Both the position numbers and the translations under genes were made by a program. The notes below the pieces were generated by a model. The model searched no databases. It was not told where the DNA came from and saw nothing but the letters and a program-made list of their open reading frames with translations. A DNA stretch of 32,744 nt, taken from Acanthaster planci (Eukaryota; Echinodermata; Asteroidea; Valvatida; Acanthasteridae). Position 1 is the stretch's first letter. Every line of letters begins with the position of its first letter. Shown piece after piece: positions 20,701-26,883 of the stretch. The stretch lies in assembly GCF_001949145.1 (NCBI RefSeq), contig NW_019091512.1, positions 563,841 to 596,584 of the forward strand, in the 5' to 3' direction.

Positions 20701-23170
20701 TTCTCAATTCGGCTGGTTTTTGAGTTTCTGGATAGATTAGTAGATTTAGCAGCACATTTGAACAGTAAAGTAAATTTGCAAAGTAATTTGCAAAATATAG
20801 CGGATTTCTTTGATACAGTTGCATAGCTCGACTTCATATGAGACAGGTTGACCTATGGTTGTTTCCTTGCATAACTCCTGACAATTCTTGAGAAGTTTAT
20901 TAAAAAAAACCTGGCAGGTTGGCTGTCCACCGCAAGTCTGTGATGATTGATGGTTCCTTTAATATTCATGTGGATGACCCAGATGCCATCACATCATGTT
21001 TGGGCGTGTGCTTGGAATGCAGACGAGGACAGGCAACGTTGTTCTGCTGAGAGATATCTTAGATGAAGCCAAGAATCGAATGCTGCACAACATGCAGGAG
21101 ACATCATGTACGTAATTCAGTGCAAATCGATCCAAGAAATCACCAGGGGCATTTGATTATTGCCGAATCTCCTTTGCAATTTTGTTGGCAGTTTTCTTTT
21201 GAATGTACAGTTCTTTGCAGCATCTTACTTGTGATCTTCGTAGTTATAAGAGGTTGGTTGTTATACACCCAATGGCTTTTTACCTTGTGTGACTGAAATT
21301 AAGGCGTCAGAGATAATTATGCCTGTTTCTAGTTCAATTTACTCTTTTCAGAATGTTTCGGTTAATGAAAAGAATATGAATTACTCATTTGTAGACATGT
21401 GGTCATTTAGTGCTCAAATATTATTATTATGTATCTACCCTCAACAAAAATGCAAAGACAAAAATAAACCAAAGTAACACATAAATGAATGTAAAACATA
21501 ACATTTTATTTGTTTATTGCTGAAAGTCTTTGGACTCTGCATGGTACTGTGTATATGCTGATTTCAATATTTTAGCCACACTTAACCCCTTCATAGCAAA
21601 ATGACCACGTTCAATGTCATATCCATGTACCACTGAAATAGCCATATGACAAAAAACCGATTAAAATTTCGTTGTAGGCATTTGGGCATTTCTCCTCTAG
21701 AATGAGAACAAAGTTGTTTTGAGACTTTACATTCGCAAAGCACACCTGATTATTTCCTCAATCTACAGCGAGCAAGCAGTTGGATAATCCCGAGGGGGTG
21801 GCGGAGCAGCTCGGAGTGTCCGCAATGATTGTCCAGGACCTCAAGGGCAAACTGATAAACCACTACCACTTTGACTGGAATCGCATCCTGACCAGCCAAG
21901 GAGATACGGGGGTCTTCTTGCAGTACACACACGCAAGACTTCATAGGTACAGTAGTCAGGGGTCACAACCACTGAACGCAGTTCTGGTGGATACTGCCAT
22001 AATTTACGCTACTAGCAAGCACCTTGTCAAAGAGAGGTTGGCTGAGATGACCAGGTCAACAAGGTGAAAGGGGCCAACATGAAGACCATGTTCCCTAAAT
22101 GAGAACTGGTATAGGACTTGAGAAGGAGGGGTTGTAACAGTAGTTTTATCTGAAGAAGTGGAGTCAAATACCAGTTATTATAGTCTTCAGAACCTTATCA
22201 GAGTAAAACTTGTGGGAAGTGGGTGACCTTATCAACTTTGTGAAAGGTTTCAGCATAAAGACTTTGTGCATCAGTGGAAACTGGTATTGGCTTGATAAGC
22301 AGGGGTAGTAGCAACATTGTTTACTTTTGTTGACACGCTTTATAAATAATTGTATTACATGTATTGCCTTCATTATTAAGGATTTGGTTTGATTTTGATG
22401 CCTCTCTCTCAGTGGCAAGCAGGAAACGTTTGCTGTTCTTTTCAAGTTCCCTCTAGTTATCATATTGTTTACCACTCCATTGTAGTCTTGAGCAGCTCTC
22501 TGGTGTACCCTTGGATCCAGCCTGTGATAGCTCAATTCTGACCGAGCCTGAGGCCACTCTTCTTGCGCATCATTTAAGCCTCTTCAGAACTGCCATCAGC
22601 AGAGCGCACTCTGCAATGGAGCCCAGCCATCTCACTGTCTACCTACTCCAACTGTGGTAAGCATTGCTATTGGTTTTATCCTGATTTCATAATAGTATAC
22701 CTGCACCATCTTACTTGATAACTGTTTGAAATATAGATTTGAAAGTTTTAGAGACTAATAGTTTAAATATCAAGGGGCTTCAGCCTCAGTTTGTTGGTGG
22801 AAGTTTATATTGAATGTGCCGTTGACATGCTTCTTTTTCTGCTCTTGTTCTCTTAGCCATTTTGCATCCTCTGCCATAAAAGTTCTGAGAGTTAAAGACA
22901 CCGCAAAAAACCAAGCTGAGGTTGGTTGTATTTGCTAACTATAATAAATAAAGCAATTAATTAACCAGTGTACTTGTTTTCTCTGAAGCACCACAGCTTT
23001 CATGTCATAAAGCATACTTTTAACAGTGTTTGTAGAAAAAGTGATCAAAACTTTGGACGTTTGGTTGCTTTTTTTATTTTCAGGCACGGTTGCTACTGTT
23101 TAATTGTGCCAGGCAGGCCCTGGCGAATGGAATGAAGATTCTCGGAATAGCACCTGTCAACAAAATGTGA
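11740..23170 (+). CDS. RARS2: Mitochondrial arginyl-tRNA synthetase, complete 14-exon gene
   Basis: Charges mitochondrial tRNA-Arg with arginine in the matrix (class Ia synthetase). Join: 11740-11775, 12751-12824, 14253-14367, 16171-16355, 16913-17052, 17453-17614, 18746-18819, 18975-19081, 19962-20198, 20983-21107, 21769-21946, 22486-22656, 22857-22920, 23084-23170. All introns are GT-AG, all phases match, and the 1,755-nt product encodes 584 residues, close to the roughly 578 of human RARS2. The N-terminus [12 protein letters not shown] is basic and amphipathic like a mitochondrial presequence. The HIGH signature is HAGHL at 146-150 inside FHAGHLRST. The KMSKS site is the degenerate GMQTRR at 388-393, as in mitochondrial ArgRS. 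The C-terminal part carries the helical anticodon-binding (DALR) domain and ends [17 protein letters not shown]. The similarity is to the mitochondrial rather than the cytosolic paralogue, throughout. Start ATG has A at -3 and G at +4. Confidence 0.96.
12751..12824 (+). CDS. RARS2: RARS2 exon 2 (residues 13-36)
   Basis: Acceptor atcaaatacag, donor gtatgt. Encodes [20 protein letters not shown] and the following TSKK, matching the N-terminal extension of mitochondrial ArgRS. Ends two bases into an Arg codon. Confidence 0.88.
13082..13907. mobile_element. Inverted-repeat-bounded element in RARS2 intron 2
   Basis: tgcaagggtcaaaattaac (13082-13100) and the complement at 13889-13907 match at 17 of 19 positions. 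Just inside, both ends carry related ggccag / ggaccacca words in opposite orientation. The 826-bp span has no credible ORF. It contains a tacatgta-rich hairpin at 13352-13404. A degraded non-autonomous DNA transposon is likely. Confidence 0.6.
13352..13404. repeat. tacatgta-rich inverted repeat
   Basis: tactgtacatgtaca (13352-13366) and tgtacatgtactgta (13390-13404) are complementary at 14 of 15 positions around a 23-base spacer. Confidence 0.8.
13992..14125. repeat. Long imperfect hairpin in RARS2 intron 2
   Basis: The left arm (about 13994-14043), with caatcttgaaccttgc and cctgagttga, pairs with the right arm (about 14077-14123), with tcaactcagg and gcaaggttcaagattg. The arms are about 48 nt and the loop about 33 nt. 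It ends about 130 bp before exon 3. MITE-like or a structured intronic RNA. Confidence 0.82.
14253..14367 (+). CDS. RARS2: RARS2 exon 3 (residues 37-75)
   Basis: Acceptor gtcttttccag, donor gtcagt. Its first base completes the split Arg codon. It contains the [11 protein letters not shown] helix of the N-terminal domain and ends in phase 0. Confidence 0.92.
14417..14836. mobile_element. Element with nested inverted repeats in RARS2 intron 3
   Basis: ccaggaaggttaggggt (14417-14433) is the complement of acccctaaccttcctagg (14819-14836) apart from one base gap. A second copy of the word lies inside each end: ggttaggggtgattat near 14459 and ccccaaccttcctag near 14756. A T run lies between the left copies. 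It is probably a small non-autonomous transposon. Confidence 0.65.
14873..14894. repeat. Perfect 9-bp hairpin
   Basis: catcatcca and tggatgatg pair perfectly around the 4-base loop gtgt, inside RARS2 intron 3. Confidence 0.75.
15316..15765. other. Assembly gap (450 N) inside RARS2 intron 3
   Basis: An uninterrupted run of N. The 16-mer caaggcacagtgtggc occurs immediately before (15296-15311) and immediately after (15766-15781), so the gap lies within or next to a duplication. No exon is missing, because exons 3 and 4 join in phase across this intron. Confidence 0.99.
16171..16355 (+). CDS. RARS2: RARS2 exon 4 (residues 76-136)
   Basis: Acceptor ttttcctcatag, donor gtaaag. Encodes the end of the N-terminal tRNA-recognition domain, including YGLAAEPW and RVIVEF just before the Rossmann fold. 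Confidence 0.93.
16913..17052 (+). CDS. RARS2: RARS2 exon 5 (residues 137-183), HIGH motif
   Basis: Acceptor ttgtgtttgcag, donor gtaagt. Encodes [17 protein letters not shown], the ATP-binding HIGH-type signature, and [11 protein letters not shown] at the boundary. Confidence 0.97.
17453..17614 (+). CDS. RARS2: RARS2 exon 6 (residues 184-237)
   Basis: Acceptor ttgatattacag, donor gtgaga. Encodes [15 protein letters not shown] and [15 protein letters not shown], conserved in ArgRS. Confidence 0.95.
18633..18697. repeat. Dispersed repeat, copy B (related copy at 5201-5270)
   Basis: atgggagcttgtaatcagtg, gtgtatgtatgacaaagtca and ggaaatggct match the upstream copy in order and strand. It lies in RARS2 intron 6, about 50 bp before exon 7. 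Confidence 0.65.
18746..18819 (+). CDS. RARS2: RARS2 exon 7 (residues 238-262)
   Basis: Acceptor attgaccatcag, donor gtaagt. Short exon encoding [16 protein letters not shown] and ending MYR in phase 0. Confidence 0.93.
18975..19081 (+). CDS. RARS2: RARS2 exon 8 (residues 263-297)
   Basis: Acceptor has a strong pyrimidine tract (ctttttttcccag); donor gtatgt. Encodes [18 protein letters not shown] and [14 protein letters not shown]. Confidence 0.95.
19266..19290. repeat. Perfect 9-bp hairpin
   Basis: ttgccaaat (19266-19274) and atttggcaa (19282-19290) around a 7-base loop, in RARS2 intron 8. Confidence 0.7.
19962..20198 (+). CDS. RARS2: RARS2 exon 9 (residues 298-376)
   Basis: Acceptor tctgacttcag, donor gtgaga. 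Largest exon; encodes [20 protein letters not shown] and the [13 protein letters not shown] block of the catalytic domain. Confidence 0.96.
20983..21107 (+). CDS. RARS2: RARS2 exon 10 (residues 377-418), degenerate KMSKS
   Basis: Acceptor gatgacccag has a weak pyrimidine tract; donor gtacgt. Encodes [18 protein letters not shown], where GMQTRR takes the place of KMSKS. Confidence 0.92.
21769..21946 (+). CDS. RARS2: RARS2 exon 11 (residues 419-477)
   Basis: Acceptor tcaatctacag, donor gtacag. Encodes [18 protein letters not shown] and [15 protein letters not shown], the entry to the anticodon-binding domain. Confidence 0.96.
22048..22318. repeat. Diverged direct duplication in RARS2 intron 11
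   Basis: Segments 22048-22142 and 22224-22318 align without large gaps at a constant offset of 176 bases. Shared words include tgacc, tcaac, gtgaaagg, actggtat and aggggt in the same order. Identity looks like about two thirds. Confidence 0.5.
22486..22656 (+). CDS. RARS2: RARS2 exon 12 (residues 478-534)
   Basis: Acceptor ccactccattgtag, donor gtaagc. Encodes the less conserved helical part of the DALR domain, with [10 protein letters not shown] at its end. Confidence 0.92.
22857..22920 (+). CDS. RARS2: RARS2 exon 13 (residues 535-556)
   Basis: Acceptor tgttctcttag, donor gttggt. Encodes [19 protein letters not shown] and ends in phase 0. Confidence 0.92.
23084..23170 (+). CDS. RARS2: RARS2 exon 14 (residues 557-584 and stop)
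   Basis: Acceptor ttttttattttcag. Encodes [20 protein letters not shown] and the C-terminal GIAPVNKM followed by TGA, the characteristic end of ArgRS. Confidence 0.96.
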   Translation, partial: ARLLLFNCARQALANGMKILGIAPVNKM

Positions 23171-23483
23171 TTTGCTTGCCACATCAAGATGTACCATGTA
23201 GCAGGTGAAGGTGTTATCTTAGGAATTCACCCGACTCTTTCGATGAAAAGATGCCTCATATTCCCATGCCAGAATTTCTTAAGTGGGAAGATTGCCAAAA
23301 TAGGTTGCAATGTGCAGTGCTTTTAACCTGTCAATGTTGCAATCAAGGTTAAACTTCGATTTGCACATTTTTTGTATGCAACTTGCCCGATACAAGACCA
23401 TCCGGGACCACTCTGTGTCAAGGTTACAGAAGAAAGAAATAGAAAAGAGAGGTAGATGAGGAAAAAAGAACGCATATCGTGTT

Positions 23484-23510
23484 CAGTGTGAAAGCTGCTT
23501 ATTCACACTG
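23484..23510. repeat. Perfect 8-bp hairpin downstream of RARS2
   Basis: cagtgtga and tcacactg pair around an 11-base loop in the probable 3' untranslated region. Confidence 0.6.
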
Positions 23511-23810
23511 ATATTTTGTAGGCATCGAGAAAACAGGACGAAGAGGAAGAAACATTTAGCAATAGTTTCAAGGTGCAATTTTCTACTGTAGTCTAGAGAT
23601 GGGAGTGTACAACATTTGGAGGAATGCCAGTAACCTCAGATTGCATTGAGTTGTATGTTTGAAAACCTTTTGCCTTTTATAACTACTAGTATAAGCATTT
23701 ACCCATGATGCAATGGCTTAGACTGAAAAGCATTTGTTATAAACGAAAAGTATTTGCTTTTTACTTTTTCAGTTTTTGGTCTACACCATTATTAGTATTT
23801 ACTTTGTAGG

Positions 23811-23816
23811 AATAAA
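23811..23816 (+). promoter_or_regulatory. Candidate RARS2 polyadenylation signal AATAAA
   Basis: The first canonical AATAAA I find after the RARS2 stop codon, about 640 bases downstream. An earlier non-canonical signal may be used instead. Confidence 0.4.
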
Positions 23817-24194
23817 ATGACAAAGGACAAGGTGTTTAAATTGTCAAGTGTTTGTATGCTATTTGTTGAGATTGGGTCGTGGCAACCTTTGAAAGGGATC
23901 GCTAAGCAAATATTGAAATGTTGAAAATGCCAGCATTTATGAGTGGAGTTTAGAATTATCACAGGGTATATGCCCTCCGGAAGGAGGTTTCCAAGCAGAA
24001 TCCAAATACATGAAAACTTCCATTTCGTCTCTAACACGTCATGATATTTTACAGATTTTGCAAAAATACTTTGCTTGTTTGCTGCAGCGGCAGGCTAACT
24101 TCTGTCATCAAAGAGGTTTCAGCATCAGAATTACTCTTAAAGCCTGCCGAACACGAGAGCTGTCTACTGAGCCGAAAACACCATGCTTGCTTAC

Positions 24195-25036
24195 GTTACC
24201 GCGTTACTGAGTTCATCGTTGAAACAGAGAAACATACACTGTGGGTAACACTGATTTCAAAGATACATCATTTACGAAACACGGAATTCAACGGTGACGT
24301 TTTGTGGAAACACTGATTTCAATGATAATATATCTCTGAAATGCAAACTTTAAAGAAAGCATATCTTGGATACATGTAATTCAACGATAATGTATTTCGG
24401 AAATCCGGAATTAGTGGTGATGAAACTCGGAATTCAAAGATAATGCATCTCCGAAACTCGGAATTGAATGATGGTTTTCCAAACTTCGGAATACAGTGAT
24501 AAACATTTGGACGGTACACAGATATAGGCCTAAATGTTTGGCGCAAAGCCCTTGTAGGGTGGGTCCTAAATAAAAGGTGTCATACCAGCAAGTTTCAGAC
24601 CAAAGCGCGGAACGGGGGGGGGACAACCGGGGTATGACCACCGCCCCCCCCCCAAAAAAAAAATTAGGGTTTTGTAATCAGAAGTAGAAATATTAAGTGT
24701 CTTAAACTGAGGACAACTGTTTAGTATGGGTAGGGTCAATTGTCTGGGTCTTTCCGAGTTTCGGAAAATCATTATAATTCAATTCGGAGATGCATTTTTA
24801 AATTCTGAGTGTCAACATCATTGATTTCCGGATTTCAGAAATACATTATCGTTGAATTCCGTTTCCAAGATATTTAAAGTTTGCATTTCAGAGACACATT
24901 ATCAAGTTGAAATCAGTGTTTCCGCAAAGCGTTATCATTGAATTCCGTGTGTCGGGGATAATTTAGATTTGAAATCGGTATTATCCACTGTATGTTTCTC
25001 TGTTTCAACGATAAATCAACTCAGCAACGCAGTAAC
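24195..25036. mobile_element. Foldback-type element with subrepeat-built inverted arms
   Basis: The left arm 24195-24490 and right arm 24753-25036 are reverse complements along nearly their whole length. Shared blocks in order from the outer end are cgttgaaacagagaaacata, actgatttcaa, cacggaattcaa, ctctgaaatgcaaactttaa, ttcaacgataatgtatttc and tgcatctccga. Within each arm a degenerate ~31-base unit recurs, roughly cggaattcaa-gataatg-atctccgaaact. The 262-bp spacer contains nine G (24614-24622), then ten C followed by ten A (24644-24663). There is no ORF of note. The architecture is that of foldback transposons such as the sea urchin TU elements (family knowledge); sequence identity to any of these is untested. 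No target-site duplication is evident. Confidence 0.85.
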
Positions 25037-26736
25037 ATGGAAGGTCGTTTAAACTTCCGTAGTTTCGCGAAAAACGAGCAGATACTTGACAGAAAACGCA
25101 GCAAAAAATTACCACACAGCGAACAGCGACCCATGACTGTTCATCAGCAGAGGCTCTCTCAGGGGCGGTGCGCTTGCGCGGTTTATCAGACCCAGGCTGC
25201 TGTGTGTTTACGTGTGAGTGCCTGTACATACGTACGGTGGAAGCCCTATTGTTAAAAACCATTCGGCTGTGGGGTTAACCTTAAGCATTGTGCATTGGCT
25301 ACCATTGTACCAGCAGATGTTGAACAGCGACACAAACGTTTAATTTGTACAATTTCAAGCATTTGCTATATTGTAAATGCTTTTAATTCTTAATAAAAGC
25401 TTTTTGCGTAAAATTTCTAGCATGCGCTAGTTTTATACTTACAATACCCGTTATTGCGGAATTAAGATTTTAAAGGATTAATTCAATTACCTTGTGAAGA
25501 CATAGGTCAACTGAATACATATATTAATGGCTCTACTGCTAAAGTGGAACAATAGAACAAAGGAAATTCGACCCGCTAGTGTTTTGTTGGCTTCTGAAGA
25601 GCTGTGAGGCCTCTGTGCCAATGTGTGTGTAGTGACCTATGTAACAAAGCTTTCCTGTTGAAGAGGAAATAAAAACACAACAGATGTTAATCATGCATTC
25701 ATGACGTGTGAAAGGCTCAGAAACAACGATTGCCCTTGAAAGTGGAATGCATAATGGACTAGAAGGCTACGTACGGTACGTGTCCACTGCTGTAGATAAA
25801 TCTTTGTAACTCGCCGTCGAGTACACAAGTAAAAATATTGATCACCGTGATCGCTGAACTCGTGATCGCTGGATGTGCGTAGTGTTTGCTGAGCGTATGG
25901 ACAGACCCCTCCCCCCCGCAGCTGTGGGCGGAAGCACGGATGGGTGCATTGGTGGGGGGTGAGTCTGTGGACGGCTGTTGCGACTGCACTTATGCATATT
26001 AAGTCAAAATATTTTCCATGTTCGAAAAACTCGTGTTCATTCGCTCCATATTCCTCCTGACACTAACAATTAAGGAAAGGGAGAAAGTCACTGTGCACAT
26101 AAGTAATTTGCCGATTCTCGTCACTACTGTGCATTTTTTTTTCTGCGCTCAGATTTCTGTGTCCGCAGGAGTTGGTAATTTTACACGCGTTAGATCAAGT
26201 TCCGACACTTTCATAAAAAAAGATGGAGGAAAAAGTGACTACACTGTACAAACTCTGTTCCATTCTTCTTAGGAATAAGAAAGGACTAACACAAGTGGCT
26301 GAGTTTTGAAGGTCTGCCGCCTGTATTCTGGAGAAAAAATTAATAGTGCGAAAAAAGCTCTATTTGAAATTGAGGCTTTTTGTCTGGGGACAATCAGCTG
26401 TGGTAAAAGTATTTAAAAAATCACAACACACGCTTTGTTATCATTAAATTTGTTATCTCTGTATTCTGGAGTCACGGGATTTAAGTTCGTGGCCGATGAT
26501 GTAACGCCGACTGTTTATTGTGCACTTTATCAGCCACTGAACTGGCTTCTCGGGCAGTAATGACCGCACTCAGCTAATCTTCAAGTGACAAAGGTCGCGT
26601 GAATTGCCCCAGGGATGGTGGTCATGTGATTTGCAACAGGCAGGTGTAGGCCTACAAGATCGCGACTGCCGCCGATCTAAGCGCTGCGTAAAACAACAAA
26701 AGCTGCGTTTACTTGTCACTTTAACCAGCAGTGAGG
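25037..26736. other. Intergenic region upstream of the GILT gene
   Basis: No coding segment is recognised. It includes a C run near 25909-25917, a tandem gtgatcgctg pair near 25850-25872, two copies of ctgtattctggag (about 26318 and 26459) and a gtaggcctac word at 26646. The GILT promoter and 5' untranslated region must lie at its right end, but no TATA box is obvious. Confidence 0.5.
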
Positions 26737-26883
26737 ATGGATTACCGTCTGTTTCCTTCGCTTGTGTTCCTCGTGGTATCCGCTGTCGCTTTACAGCCGT
26801 CCGTAATTGCAGCCTCTGCGGCGTCGTGCAGTTTCCCGCCAGAGCTATGGTGCACCTCGCCGGAAATATCCCGAGTCTGCGAA
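26737..26883 (+). CDS. IFI30: GILT exon 1 (residues 1-49)
   Basis: Signal peptide MDYRLFPSLVFLVVSAVA and the first half of the saposin-A-like cysteine segment. Donor gtaagt, phase 0. Confidence 0.9.

Larger units (their letters stand above)
23171..24194. other. RARS2 3' untranslated/intergenic region
   Basis: AT-rich with no coding segment, apart from the hairpin and polyadenylation signal listed separately. The foldback element starts at its right end. Confidence 0.55.
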
